NCBI GenBank assembly: GCA_024336345.1
Contig: JANFOG010000010.1
Location: 744,001 to 808,000 of the forward strand
DNA length: 64,000 nt
Direction: 5' to 3'
From: Mariannaea sp. PMI_226
Taxonomy: Eukaryota; Ascomycota; Sordariomycetes; Hypocreales; Nectriaceae
How positions within the stretch are numbered: the first letter of the stretch is position 1; each line of letters begins with the position of its first letter. The notes beneath the pieces were generated by a model that ran no database searches, was not told the DNA's origin, and saw only the letters and a list, made by a program, of their open reading frames with translations. Below, in pieces: positions 1-13,031 of this stretch. A program made the position numbers and the translations under genes.

Positions 1-1806
1 AACAGGGATGTCGTGGCGCCAATAAGAAGCACTTCGTTAATTATAGGAGACATAATTTGGAAGTCCTTGAAGCAGTAATCAAGGTGACTGCTCCGTTCGA
101 ATTCGTATATAGACCAAAGGAGAATTGAACATATCACCCTATTACTCCGGCGTAGAAATTAATTCACAATGATGATTATTCTTTCTGGCTGCTCCTGTCT
201 GTTGCACCTTTCGTTCGTTGCATGTGAGAGAGGCAATTAAGATACTGATTCACTGCCCTTCTGAGAGGACAATCTCACGCCATCACAGTTATAGAAACTG
301 CCTCGTACTTATAGACCAGGGTTGCGACAAGGCAGCCTGTTCTCCATAAACGAATACCAAAAAAAAAACCTTGCACTGTAAACTGCCGGCTATGGCTACG
401 GCGGCACGGGTAAAAATTTGTTGAGTTTGTTCCACCGCAATTTTCTACCTCATTGCGGGAAAACCCAGTCATCTACATAGTAACACGCGCACAGAGAAGT
501 ACCAATGTATTCAACAATGTCTCAGAAAGGAGGCATCACGATACTTCGACCACCACCAGGAAATGACCGCTTCTTTTCTTTTTACGCCATTTGGCCCCCC
601 CTCTCTTAGTCCCCCTCCTTTTTCCCCTTCAAATGACGAGCAGTCACATGCCAGAAGTTGACAGAGGCCCACTGAGCTGCAAGTGTCCCCTACTAGTTGG
701 AGAGACTACGGGGTGACTGACGTCCATTGAGGCGACGCCACAGATATGGACCTACCGCTGCCCGGCATGTCCCCGGCAAGCTAGAAAAATTGGTTGGGAC
801 TGGGCGAAAATCAGAGAAGGACATAGAGGCGTAATTAAGCAATACCATTCGAGTGTCACACGACTCTAATTTTTTTTTGTCCTCTTACTGCCTCTGACTG
901 ACCTTTTTTTTTTTTTTTAACCCTCTCTCCCTCTCTGTATCCCGGCCTGGTCGTTCTCGGTTTCCTTGTACCGGTACTTTCGGTTCACAGGTGTTGCTCA
1001 CCCTACCACATAGAACAGCCTAGTCAAAGTACCTCCACGAGTCAACGCTTCTCACCTCTTCCATCATCTTGTCACAAGGCCACACACCATAGCGTACAAT
1101 TGCCGTATGTTGTCGTGTGCCGCTATAGCCCGTATCTACCGCCCCTGTTCCTACCACTGCCACAATTCAGCTCCCTACTATAACCCATCTGTCGCATCAT
1201 GCCGCGGGGGATCCAACCTCCGCTGCATCCTTGTCGAAGTTCAATCTGGATCCGATAGACGCCCTCGTCCACCATTCGCCTCCGAGCCCTCCGGATCCCG
1301 AACCAGGAAGTAGCCAGTTGGCCACTACTCTGGCGCCCGATCTTCCCACATCTGGTATCGTGGGCCGCGATCCTCATCTCTCTCGTTATCAACAACACAA
1401 TCAACAAGAGCCTGAACCCAAACAAGAACATCAACAGCGCCAAAAGCAACATAGTGGTGTTTCTTCTCCTACTCTCACTCCTGCGCCTGCTCCTGTTCCG
1501 CGCCATCTGGGTGACGAATCCAGCCACGACGTCCCCAACGGCGATCTTCCAAATCAAGAATTTTTGCAACTTCGTCATCCTTCTCTGACACGGGACCACC
1601 ACCATCAGACCGAGTCTTTCCTCTCACACGCTGGCCCTTCATTTTTGACCTTCGACGCATCCACGGTGCGCTCTTCGCGTCGTGATAAATATCTCCACTC
1701 TACATCACCACCAACCTGCTTCTTTTGGCCCACGGGCTTCGACTCCCTAAGGCGCATTGTTGTTGGCACTGTCCGCTGTCCAGTCCTTCCTTTATTTTCA
1801 TTCGCC
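1..1806. other. gene-free upstream region and long 5' leader
   Basis: I see no supported gene here. It contains several homopolymer T runs (around 871-880 and 904-919) and pyrimidine-rich tracts, as is usual upstream of fungal promoters and transcription starts. From about 1231 to 1806 the reading frame of the next gene stays open but has no ATG, so I treat it as transcribed leader. A coding upstream exon joined by an intron cannot be excluded. Confidence 0.4.
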
Positions 1807-2988
1807 ATGTCTTCCCGGTCAAGGAATATTCCCGCGACCCCTCGCGTCATATCCCCTAGCCCTACGCCCTCTGAGCACGAGGTTGACTACTCCGGCCCCG
1901 TAACTCGGTCTGCGGCCAGGAGAAGAACTCCGACGCCTCAACCCCTCGAGGAACGCTCTGACGAAGACGAGTCGGATAGCCCTGACCTCCGAAGGGCCCG
2001 AACACGAAGTCGGTCTCCTATCGATTCGCGAACGGTGTCACGTCTGACGAGGCGGACTAGCAATGCTGCCAAAGTCAGCAAGACGATAAAAACAGCCATC
2101 GCAGAGGAGAAACCTATCGCTAATGGAAATGGCAAGGCTTCTGGTACAAACGGTCATCTCGCGCCGCCCCAGCCGACAACACTAGGTTGGAGCTGGCGGG
2201 ACTTCAGCCGGAGTCCAAGCCCACTCGGTCTCATTCCCATTCACCGACACTGGCGAACTTTCGTTCACAAGCACGAGGTGCCGCGCAAGGTTCTGCATGT
2301 CTCCATCGGATTCTTCGTTGTTTGGCTGTATGTCAACGGCACTCAGACTACTGCTGTGACTCCCTGGCTTATGTCCGCTCTTATCCCTATTGCGGCCACC
2401 GACTGGCTCCGACACCAATATGCATCCTTCAACCGGTTCTACGTGAAAGTTCTCGGCGCCCTGATGCGCGAAAGTGAATACTCAGGATGGAACGGTGTTA
2501 TCTGGTATCTTCTTGGAGCGTGGATTGTCCTCTACGGCTTTCCCAAAGATGTCGGTATCACGAGCGTTCTACTTCTCAGCTGGTGTGATACAGCTGCGAG
2601 CACATTTGGTCGTCTCTGGGGACGATATACCCCTCGTCTTCGCCGAGGCAAGTCCCTTGCCGGCTCCACGGCTGCCTTCATTGTTGGTGTCGCCACCTCA
2701 TACTTCTTTTACGGCTGGCTTGTTCCTACTTTCGGTCCTTACCCCGGCGACGAATCATTTATGTTCAAGGGCGCTCTCTCATTGCCAAAGACCATTGTCG
2801 AGGCTGTTGGTCTCTCCGAAGAACAGAGCAAAATCACTGGCAGCATCGCTCTTGGCGTGATGAGCTTGTGGTCAGGATTTGTGGCTTCTGCCAGTGAGGT
2901 GGTCGATATCTTTGGCTGGGACGACAACCTCACGATCCCTGTTTTGAGTGGCATTGGTATTTGGGGCTTCCTCAAGGTCTTTTCCTAG
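1807..2988 (+). CDS. DGK1: CTP-dependent diacylglycerol kinase, DGK1 type
   Basis: Predicted 393-residue membrane protein that phosphorylates diacylglycerol to phosphatidate with CTP rather than ATP, at the ER/nuclear envelope (family knowledge from yeast Dgk1). Residues 1-125 are hydrophilic and low in complexity, with SP/TP sites and RS-rich basic stretches. The catalytic part begins near residue 145. Visible motifs are HEVPRKVLH (156-164), SWCDTAAS (258-265) and GKSLAGS (281-287), all typical of the cytidylyltransferase-like DGK1 family and set among several hydrophobic segments. The start is the first ATG of the frame; the frame is open for 576 more bases upstream but lacks any ATG. Single exon. 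The N-terminal extension is longer than in yeast and could be regulatory, for example phosphorylated. Assignment of the catalytic domain is secure; the exact start is less so. Confidence 0.88.
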   Translation: MSSRSRNIPATPRVISPSPTPSEHEVDYSGPVTRSAARRRTPTPQPLEERSDEDESDSPDLRRARTRSRSPIDSRTVSRLTRRTSNAAKVSKTIKTAIAEEKPIANGNGKASGTNGHLAPPQPTTLGWSWRDFSRSPSPLGLIPIHRHWRTFVHKHEVPRKVLHVSIGFFVVWLYVNGTQTTAVTPWLMSALIPIAATDWLRHQYASFNRFYVKVLGALMRESEYSGWNGVIWYLLGAWIVLYGFPKDVGITSVLLLSWCDTAASTFGRLWGRYTPRLRRGKSLAGSTAAFIVGVATSYFFYGWLVPTFGPYPGDESFMFKGALSLPKTIVEAVGLSEEQSKITGSIALGVMSLWSGFVASASEVVDIFGWDDNLTIPVLSGIGIWGFLKVFS

Positions 2989-4419
2989 TCGGAAAGAAAG
3001 TGAAACTGTCCAAGCTGGAACGGGATTGGCTTCTCAAAAAGGGATGAAGCGGCTGAACCCGAAATAGATTTCACTGTTGGGCATTGTGATGTTCCAATTT
3101 TATGGACTAATGGCATGGCATCTGCATGAAACAAAGGTCTTTGGGTACCTTTTTTCTCACATACATTTTTATTCTCCTCTCTACTCTCACCCGCTATCCT
3201 TTCCTCTTCAACATGGAACAATACTGGGGACCCGCGCCGCAATCATTTAAAAGACTCTTCATTATTCATTCTATTTCAAGACTTTTTTTTCTCCTTCTAA
3301 ACTCTCTTCTCTGTAATTTTCTTGGCCCTTAGGTATCTTATGCGAAATGGACTCTGATGGAAGGGGGATGAAGGAAAAACACGGCCGCAGTGCCCGATGT
3401 GCACGGGTGGTGATTATTTTTTTCAAAGTCATTACATGTAGTATTACGTCGGAATGGGCGGCACAAGATATCCATTCCGATACCTTTTTCTTGTTTGGAT
3501 AAATAGGAAGGGGGGGTTTATGACATGAGAAACTGGCGTGTAGATGGTGCTCACGGTTTTAGTTTGATTGGCTGGGATCTCATTTCTTATGGTTGGTTGG
3601 GTAGAAAATGGCGAAACGCTCTCCTCGATTCCTCTACATCTTCTCTTGTGTCCTAAATGATGCAGACTCCTCGACGCTCAAGTGACCGGTAATGGCAACC
3701 TGACCCTCACTGGGAGATGGCAGATATGCAGCTTGCTCTGTGCTACTAATAACCCGCAACCCACTTACTTATTCTATCCTAAACATCGGAGCAGAACGAG
3801 GACGAACGACCCGTGGCGATGGGTTTCGGAGAGTTTGTGGTGCTCGTATTGAGAGACGAATGCAATCTCCTCGCGAACAGCATGCAATGATCGCATAACA
3901 TCCCATCATATCACTGTCGCACAGAAATAACGGGGCTACGGCAGCGGAAAATAATAGAGGACTTGATAAGCGAGGGTGACTGGCATCACAATATCTATGT
4001 GAATTATGTCGCAATGGGCAGGGCCAGGGGACTGGAGCGACGTTCAATGTGCCACGTTACCTAGGACGAGGAATTCTCCGAGTGTGAGGTAGGTTATATG
4101 ATCCGGAGAAAGAATGAAGGCATCGGGGATCAGAAAAAGAAAAACGAGCTGCTGAAGGAGAGTGGACGTTGTGCGTTGCACAAAGGCCCATAGCTGCATG
4201 GCATATGCATCGGGTGAGTGTCTCATATGTATATATCAATCCAAAATACCCGAGACATGAAAGGGTTTTATAAAAGAAAAGCCCCTTCCGTCAGCTGTCT
4301 TTGCCCGTGTTACGCCAGTGGGTAACAGACATAACGACTTGCACGACATGAAAACTACAGCGTCTCCTCGGTAGATAGTTGGTTCCTAGGATACTGGGGG
4401 CGCACCGTAAGGATCTGCC

Positions 4420-4446
4420 TCCTCTTCCTCCTCCTCCTCCTCTTAC
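4420..4446. repeat. CCT trinucleotide-rich microsatellite
   Basis: A run of CCT/CTC repeats inside the gene desert, seen directly. No coding frame uses it. Confidence 0.7.
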
Positions 4447-5456
4447 CTTGGAGATAGTTCAAAGACTATCTAGCCAGGTCAGGTACAGTATTGTGCGCGA
4501 GAAGTTACCATGTAGGTAACATGAGATAAGATTGGGCGATAATATGAAATTGGAGTACAAAAAATAACCCAAGAAAAAAAGAGAAACAATGAGGAAGAAT
4601 ATGCTTGGTCATGGTGATTCGTGCAGTGTAACGGCGGAACGCAGAACTGCCAGGCAATGGCCAAGGACAGTTTTTTGGTTTTATTTTTTTCTTCTATCTA
4701 TTGTACTTGAGAAGGGGGTGGCAGACTTCTGGTGTTTCACAGCGGAACTGCAAAGCTGTAACGGTTTGACAGCGGCACAGCTGAGGCATAGATTGGCTCG
4801 CTGGCTGACAGGTAAAATGCGCAATGAACTGCGAGGATTCTGCCTTGTGGTGATGCCAGCGGGCAGCAAAACTACTGCATACCGATTTGGAATATGCTGC
4901 GTCCTACGTCACGATCGAGACTCTAGGAAAGGACGGAATTCGAGATATGCAAAACAAGGAAACAGGCGAACGAGTGAGAGGATGTGAAAAGCCTCCATGG
5001 AGAGTTGTCGCTCTTGAGTTGGACGATGATGATGATGTTAGAAACTGGGATGTTGTCGTGTCAAAGCCGTGATGGACAGAGCCCGATGATGACATAGGGT
5101 AGGTAGATAGGCGGGTCGGGCAGGGCAGGACAGAGCTCAACACCATGGCTACAATTGTCAACTAACAGGATGATCCATTTCTCCTCCTCTTCCGAAGCAG
5201 ATACACTTGTCTTCGCCGCAGACTTACCTAACTAGGCACTATACAGGATATCTTTGCAGGCGGAGGAGAGGGAGAAAGAAAAAACCAAGAGAACATCCAT
5301 GACAATAAGCGCCCCATGCCCCCGACCCCAAACACCAGTGACATCTCCGCCTCACTACGCTACAGCAACTTCTCCAGCAAGTTCATCATACGTGGTTGTC
5401 AGAGACAGGGCATCTAGGTTGCCCGCACACCATCATCCAATCTACAGGACACTATC

Positions 5457-5496
5457 CACACACACACACACACCTGCACACGCACACGCATGCACA
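5457..5496. repeat. CA dinucleotide microsatellite
   Basis: An uninterrupted CA run followed by interrupted CACACG/CACATG units. A second CA tract lies about 250 bases downstream. Confidence 0.8.
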
Positions 5497-5711
5497 CTTC
5501 CAACACCTCACACGCATACACATCTTGACACGCCTCACATCGACCCCCTCCATTATTAGTTACATCTCTTCAACCAATACGAACCACGTTGCGGCTCCTC
5601 TAGGAAATTCCGTCTTTAACATTGGTACATAGAAATAATAATAATAATTATTTTTACTCTTCTGCAGGGAAAAACCGTTTGCATCTGAAGCGTAGTTTGC
5701 ATCTCTGCCTT

Positions 5712-5743
5712 TCACACACAACGCACACACACACACACACCCA
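5712..5743. repeat. second CA microsatellite
   Basis: CACACA tract with one ACG interruption, followed by C/T-rich sequence. Seen directly. Confidence 0.8.
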
Positions 5744-6160
5744 CCCCTCTCTCCCCTTCCCTTCCCTTCCCCCCCTCACTTCCACCCTATGAGCTTCTGC
5801 CCCATCAGCAATAAGGATATGCATCCATCTCGACGGGCGTGTCTAGAAGAGAAGGGGAGGGGGAGGCAAAACGCAACAATTCCAGACCTCGGACCCTTTT
5901 TGCACCCCCGACGCTGAGTTGTCTGTGCGTTGTGGAGGAGGCGTGCACGATTTGTTGTCCAGTTCACATCACAGCGTGCGTTTCTAGATATGTTTTCGTC
6001 TTTGGGAATCATGTTGGCGATGCAATGTAAAATGTAAGGCATGCAGGTAGCAACGAAAATGGAGAAGCCACGGCCTTTTCTGTATGTATGGCCATCTCAC
6101 TTCCATCCCCTTCGCGTCCCCCACCGATCGAGGCTACATCATGGACATATGGGCATGGGG

Positions 6161-6190
6161 ATGTGTATGTGTATGTGTATGTGTATGTGC
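6161..6190. repeat. TGTATG hexanucleotide repeat
   Basis: Four to five tandem copies of a GTGTAT/GTATGT unit. Seen directly; no gene overlaps it. Confidence 0.8.
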
Positions 6191-9100
6191 ACAATGTGTT
6201 ATTGTTGTGCGTTGTAAAACCGTTGGCAGATAGGCCGGGCGTTATACTTCTCTTTTGATAGTTGTGTGTGACTGTGGCCATGCGGGCGCCATGCTTTGCT
6301 ACTTGATATGTAGACGAGGTTTCGCAGCAATGGCATGTACCTGCAATGCCACCCCGACCTGAAAAGAAGCCAGTGAGACAGGGCATACACACCGGGAGAA
6401 GGAGATATGAAAAGCTTCCAAAATGCGAGTCAGCAAACTGAACCCCCCCCTCCTCTTCAATCCATTCCCTCCTCCCCGCTAATAATGAGAGGATGCCGCG
6501 ATAGGCTCGGCTGCGGTGAATCTGACAATCTCGCTGCAAAATCTAGCAGACAGCCTGGGTCACCCCCCCTCTCCACCTCCTTTCTCTTTCCCAGACTTCC
6601 AACTCGTTCAGAGAAAGGTGAGCCGAGAGCGGAGTGCCTCAAATAACTATTGTAAGTTATAAGCTACGCTAGCTTCCTCCATGCACGGCATTGATCGCAG
6701 CCGTTGAAAGTCATGCCACCTACAGCGAACTATGTCCTATTGTCTCCAGCAATCAAAGTGGGTGTTATGTTCTCTCGTCTATCTGCTCAACTTATTCGGC
6801 GTACAGGGACTGCTAGAAAGTAGACATAGTAGAATGCTGTAGCTTTGGTTCTGAAATAGAAGCTGGAATGCCTGAAGCTTGCAGCATCGAACTATGAGAG
6901 GTGCGCAAACGTTACCAGCTTATGAAATTGTCTCCGCTCTCATCAGCGATCATCATCGAAAGCAGGCTCTCGACATGGTCGCGAGGAATCATTGCCAGGA
7001 TAGCCCCGTTTCCTGTCTTGCACAGCTGGTCTGATCCTTCCCCACGTTATGAAGAAGGCACGACGATGAGAGTGCCACGAGCGGTGCCACAGAGACTCAA
7101 ATTGGCCAGAAATAACTTGCTGTCCCTGGCAAAGGAAGCGTCGTCCAAGGTGAAGGAGATGGGATACTTAGAGGGTTATCATTTTCACTGCAAGTAGCCG
7201 CATCGTATGTGCAACCCCTCTTTCTCGGTGACGTGTGATGGACTTGTGCTTCGAGCTGGTCCTATCGGAGCTCACCTGGCGATGCAGAGCACAATCCAAA
7301 CTCCTCGTTGGCGAATAACGGGTGGATGGCAGCAGCTTGCAGATGGCAGAACGTTAGAGCAGGTCACGGTGGGTTCGCGGAGAAAGCGGGCTGGCAGACA
7401 CAGATTTGCGGACGGAGACAGGTCACGGCTCGTCAACAACCCCTGCCTTAACGACTTTGCAGGCGAAGAAGTGCAGATTTTCCACATGTAACTGGAAGCC
7501 CGCCAATGTCGCCGCAAGCTGCACCAAAACGGGGAACTGCCAACGCGTCTATCTTTTCCTTCAGGCCGGGCCGGTCTTTTCACGAGCTTAGGGGCCTGGG
7601 AGGCAAGGGAGGGGGTGCCTGTCAGCAACAGCAAGGGGTCTTTTCCAATGTCACGAAGGGACTGAAAGGGCTTGATACGGGAAGAAAAAAAAAATAGAAA
7701 ACCATGAAAGCTCATGGATTTGACGACGTGCATAATTTTGTTACACGTTTGCTCCTCATCTCGCGAAAGCGGTAGATGAGACCCTGTTGGTTGGTCAATA
7801 TCAGCGAATCGGCTTCGAACAAACGAAATATTGAGTACATTTTGAATAAATTGGCCTTTGAATATTTTGTGATATTCTTTTCTTCTTTTGTGATTGATGG
7901 ATGCCTGTGGAGAAGACAGTCTGACGTTGACGATCGATGGTTGACCTGGCTTGTGATGAGGGGCACGTACCAAGCCACATTATATGTATTCTGTACTTGG
8001 CTGTGGATGGTGGGAATTCGGTGTGAAGACAGCCTCGGATTGGATATCCTGTAGGTAAGCCATTGCTGGTTGCCATGATGTGTTGGTGTCTGACGCATAT
8101 CATCAGTTTATGAGACAACGGACAAGTTGTAAAACTGCAAGAGATTTCAATTGCTAGTAGAGTTATTCACTCAAGAATTGATTTGAAGATGCATGACCCT
8201 CCGCTATAGTTTCGACATACCAAGGAGCTTGGAGAGATAGCTAGGTAGGGGCCTGGCTAGTGTAAGCCTAATTAGTGGTCAATGTGGTGATCCCAGGTTT
8301 GCACCCTCCTGCTCCGTATTCCTTGGTTTATTGATGCGTGCCTAAGCTGTAATGGGCACCCAAAACAGTATGAGAGAAAGACGTACGAAGCACAGACGAA
8401 GTACTTCATATTGGCGACAAGTTGAGCATCGTCAAACCCTGGACCTTGCTCTGTGAGAATCTTCGGCCCAGCGTTTTGGGCGGTCCCTTTTAGTGGCAAG
8501 TTGGATGGCAGTCTATACCGAGTGGGGGATTGGTGGATCATAGAACATGACAGAGGAGATGGGTCATGACCGGTTGCCAGCGGCATGGCGGGGGAGGGGC
8601 GACATGGAATAGGGCACCTTTCAGCAAATGGATGCGTCACGAATGAGCCAGTTCTGTCAAATCACATTCGCGGAAAATACTGCCGTTGCAATTCACTTTG
8701 CTATTGCAATGACCAATGGGAAACGACACCACCCAACATCACAGAAGAGGATGTGGTTGGGTGAAGCAACTCAGACTGGCCATTGTGCCTGTGTACGTCT
8801 GTGTTTGGTGTAGCTCTGCTTGTGGGTGCGAAGTTGTATTGAAAAGAAACCATATGAATAGCTCAAACTCTCAATTTCAATGAGATAATGATGGATGGAT
8901 GTGTGGATTGACAAGGTGTCAGCGTGAAATAGCAAGGAGACTAGACACTTACAGTGCTACCATAGAGGAGATGACCCGCGACGTTTGTTGGTTGCGCAGG
9001 GATGGTGACGACACTAGAGATACCCGGATCGAACTGAACTTGATATGGGGACAGGGATATGGGATGCCCTGGTGGCAACAGGTTCCGTCAAGCATTGAGC

Positions 9101-12100
9101 CGAGACGCTTTGTGTACCTACTTTGAGAAAATAATTGACCCCCCTGAAATAAAATAACATAAGTTGGGTACCTATCTTGATGCTATCATCAAGTGTTAGA
9201 AAGCACACGTTGAAGAAACGAGGAAATACCGCAAACAGGACCTGAACAATGTGTATACCATACCCGATAACAAATGGATGTATTCCGTTGGTGTATGAGT
9301 CTAAAGGCACAAGGTCGAAGAAATTAGAAACGGAGAGAAAGTGATAAATCAGCATAACGCCAGTCAGACTATAGTTTATAGTCCTGTACTCCATTGATAG
9401 GGACGTTGTGTGTTTGCCGGTCAGAGAGGCCCCTCCAAGGCAAGGAAAGGTAGAGTACCTACTGAAGCTGGATAGTAGCTGACTGATGCGTGTGCCTAAG
9501 CTTGGGTAGGTACCTTGGAGGAATCATTATGCAGTAGGTACTTACCGGCGTAGGAGCTCCTCCGTTAGATGGGACCCACTTTTAATATAGGCGTGAGGGA
9601 GGTACAGTACAGCCTGAAAGTCATCTGCTTGTTCTTCCAGGGCTTCGGCTGGACGTGGATGCTAGGAGCTACCTATGCACTTTTAGCGTTGGTCATTGCT
9701 CCTTCTGAGATCCTCCATCCTCGTCTGCTCTTGCACATAATGTAGTGGGTAGTTGCCACAGCCCCTCCTTCTTATTCCTTCCGCAAGTACTGTACAGAGG
9801 TACCTGAGAGTTGGTTATCAATTGCTTGGGGTGCTGGCTTGCCTCATATCCAACCATTGCGGCTGGTGTCGCCTTTTGCCTGCTGTGAGGCTACTGCCAC
9901 CCTCATATCAATGGATGGATGTGTTGGCATCAACCTACATACTGTACATGACCTTCCTCCCCGACTATCTCGGCCTTGGCCTCGCACACTTACTACCTAC
10001 CTAGGTAGGATTGGTAGGCTCGGAAGAACGCAGACCTTCTACGCCTTCCACGACCATCTTCTCTGACGCACTTACCTTCGTCGTCGTGTTCCATCTGCAC
10101 TGACATTTCGCATCTCACACCCTCCCCGCTTGCACGTCCTTCCCAGGGACGCCTTTGTTATCATTTCCTTCTTTTTGGGGCTGATAGTCTCCGGAACATC
10201 CATTCCCTTTCCCACCCCAACTTACATTGTCTGGTGAATATCTTGACAACGCATCACCACATCACAGACCGAGTATCGCATCTCGAAGCAAAGACCCAGG
10301 AAAGAGAAAAAAAAAAAACCAAATTGCCCGACTTGCTGCGACTCGAATTGATCCACCTGACTGCATCCTGTTCCACACTACGCAAAGAGCACGGGGCTCT
10401 TCTCTCGTTGGTTGCTGTTTCTCGCTGAAGAAGCAGCGCACGGTGCAAAAAAGCAAACATAAGAGATTGAGCGCACAAACGGAGAAGTTGGGGGGAGGGG
10501 TGGGCAGGAAATCTCTGAAATCTGCGATCCATCGTCAACGAACTGAAATCCAGTGCTGCTTTTGGTTCCCCGCTTTGACTTGCTCCCACAGCTTTGGATT
10601 CGTCTCTTCACCTCGTGCTGGTGCCCCTTCGCTCTAGCCCCTCCTCGACTCCTTGCCTCTGGCTAGTGTCAACGTGTCGCTTGTTGCGAGCTTGACCGTC
10701 TAGATCCCCGAAATGGGTTCAGGCAAGTTGCATGTCCAAATGTAGACGACGGCGGATCGTGAGAAACCATGGTGCAAGTCTACTTCAAAGTCTACTTGCC
10801 CCTAAAAGGGCTTTCCGGTCGATTTGCTAATCACTGATATCCTTGATTTGGATTCCCCCCCGGGCCTTGAAGCGCTTGTTTCGTTTGGAGTGCAAGGTTT
10901 AGATATATGCGATTCATAGCCCTTCCTTCCATTGATATGGTAATAGTCTCCTTTGCGAAGAGCCTTTGTCACAGTCTGGATCTCCTTCGCTCTGCCGAAC
11001 CTCTTCCAACGGAATCGGAACACGACCGATATCGAATTACGTGTGTGTGTCTATGTGTGCGCGAATGAGATGTGCGTGTGGTCGGTCTCCTCCGGGTCCA
11101 TCAAACCCCAGCCCTCTAGCCACTCACGACTGGGTTGTTGGTTCGTTTTTTCGATTCCATCTTCTGTAACCATAGACAAGGCATCCAGCCCAAGCCAATC
11201 CGCCCCGGGCTTGTTACTCACGTCGCCATCTTAGCCAGAGCCGAGCCTAAGTCACTAATTTGGCTTCACACCTTTGCGTCTTCGCCTCTGGCGCCCTGCT
11301 TTTTCTCTTCTCCGCCGCCCTTTAATGTACGAATAAACGACCACGAGGATTGTCTTATGTATCTCCGCCCGCAGGTTCCGGACCAGACCTAGGCCGACGG
11401 CAGTACTATGGACAAACGCCGAGCACTTGAGAATTTTTTTCCTTGCGCTCTCCCGCGTGTTGCTGCGCTTCCCGTAAATGCTGCTTGGTCTACTTGCACT
11501 TATTGTACTTCATACGGAGGATAGTGTATCTTTCTAACCCCCTTGTCTGAGCAAAAACGCTGGCCGTACTAGTGCAGCCACATTGTTACGGTCGATGGGC
11601 CCGGATATGCATAGCATCTCACCAGCATCTCGCAAAAGTCTTCATACCGGGGTTTGTTTGGTTGTCCAGGTGCCCGTGTGTCCTTCTCGTTTTTATCTCT
11701 TCCCCTTGCTTTGTTTCCAGGGCCCTGTTTCTGCCTGGTGTTCCATATTCATTTTTTGACTCCATCACAGCCCCAATTCCTGGTCCATGTCGTCCATGTA
11801 CTTCAATATGTACTTCTGTGTGTACTTGGAACCGACCACACATCATCTCCCTCACACAAAATACGTACCTACTTACAGATCCTTTACCCTTTCAAGCGCA
11901 TTGGGGCTCTTCCGCCACCTCATCCTCTCTTCAACATATTCCCATGCGACCTATATCCTTGCATTGAGATTTGCACCAACCTACCCCACCCCAAAACCCA
12001 AAACCCTGCCGATGGACCATGATCCCCAACATCGCGTTGCCATGACCCGTGACGCATGGACTCTTGCTATGTCTACTATGTAGATTACTCCGTATCAAGT

Positions 12101-12732
12101 ACGAAGTCCTTCGTACCTCTCGGCATATGCAAATGCCCTTGCTCAAATCCGTCTGCCTTGCACTCCTAAGCCAATTTCTCTTACACCCGCAAAACCGGGC
12201 AGAGTCCTGACAACCAAAGACTCTGAACCATATTAGCCACGTTTTTCACTTGACTTGAATGGGTTTTCTTTACTTCCACCCTCCCCCTTATTTTGTTTCT
12301 TGGCCCCATCCCCATTCTGTATTCACACACACCGTCTCATGTATATTCAGTCTTGTCTCTGGTTGGTCTGGATGCTAACGACCATCCTTCCTTGACTATG
12401 TACACTCTGTTTTGTATCCCCCCTTTTTCTTTCTTCCACTTTATACCCAGACGGCTCTGTTTGCCGCCCGTATAGTACCGCTCTTAGTCTCAAAAATCTT
12501 CAACCTCTTGTTGCCCTCCCATGCCGTCCACGATGGCCCACACCTTTGCATCCCGCCATGATCATCTTTGTCTAGTCGCTGCCTCTTTCCTTCGCCATGT
12601 CATCATCTTGTCCTATCCTATCCCATCCCATACCTTCGCAAGCGGGGTCATTATTCTTCGGTCTGGCGAATGGTACCGAGATATGTTATCCTCCATCTCT
12701 TGAAGTATGACCGGGGAGGGTCTCTGAAAAAC

Positions 12733-12740
12733 TATAAAAG
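12733..12740 (+). promoter_or_regulatory. TATA box of the coiled-coil protein gene
   Basis: TATAAAAG lies 292-299 bases before the start codon at 13032. A pyrimidine-rich stretch (about 12770-12790) follows at the distance expected for a fungal transcription start. The inferred leader of about 265 bases has no upstream ATG, which supports 13032 as the initiator. Confidence 0.55.
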
Positions 12741-13031
12741 GACCATCTTGATCGGATTGAATTCAATTCTTTCTTCTTCCTTTCTCATCACTCTTCAGAC
12801 AACTCAGCAAACTCTTAAGCTTGAAGTTCAACTTCTCCTGCCTCTATACCAAGCCTCTTCAACCTGATACTACTGTTCCCAACTTGCCTCCTTGCTTTGA
12901 CTTGACTAGACTCGAGTCAACTCACAACAACTCTAAACACCACCACAGCCTTTGCACATAACTTCTCAGAATCTCCATTGAGCCTTCTTCTATTCTTCAA
13001 TATAATCCTACTTCATCCTCAGTTAGCCATC

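Larger units (their letters stand above)
2989..12732. other. gene desert of about 9.7 kb
   Basis: I could not support any protein-coding gene here. Open frames of up to 233 codons occur on both strands but have biased composition, no recognisable domains and no convincing splice partners. The sequence is rich in CT/GA tracts, CA/TG microsatellites and short AGGTACCT/ACCTAGGT motifs. Such very long intergenic spaces in ascomycetes often lie upstream of developmental or signalling genes and may hold enhancers, a long 5' leader or non-coding RNA. That is inference. Confidence 0.5.

Noticed and set aside
1231..1806. N-terminal extension of the DGK1 frame by 192 codons
   Set aside because: The frame is open but has no ATG; it begins at a TTG, and its Gln/Pro/His-rich content looks like leader sequence.
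6009..6539. 176-codon minus-strand open frame
   Set aside because: It is created by the TGTATG repeat region (TYTYTYT run) and low-complexity sequence.
7272..7973. 233-codon minus-strand open frame in the gene desert
   Set aside because: No domain, no start context, biased composition and no splice partner.
10227..10637. 136-codon plus-strand open frame
   Set aside because: Lys/Arg/Ser-rich, overlaps equally long frames on the other strand, no conserved feature.
10713..10745. ATGGGTTCAG followed by GCAAGT as a possible first exon
   Set aside because: It would need a rare GC donor, and no matching downstream exon could be found; read directly it stops after ten codons.
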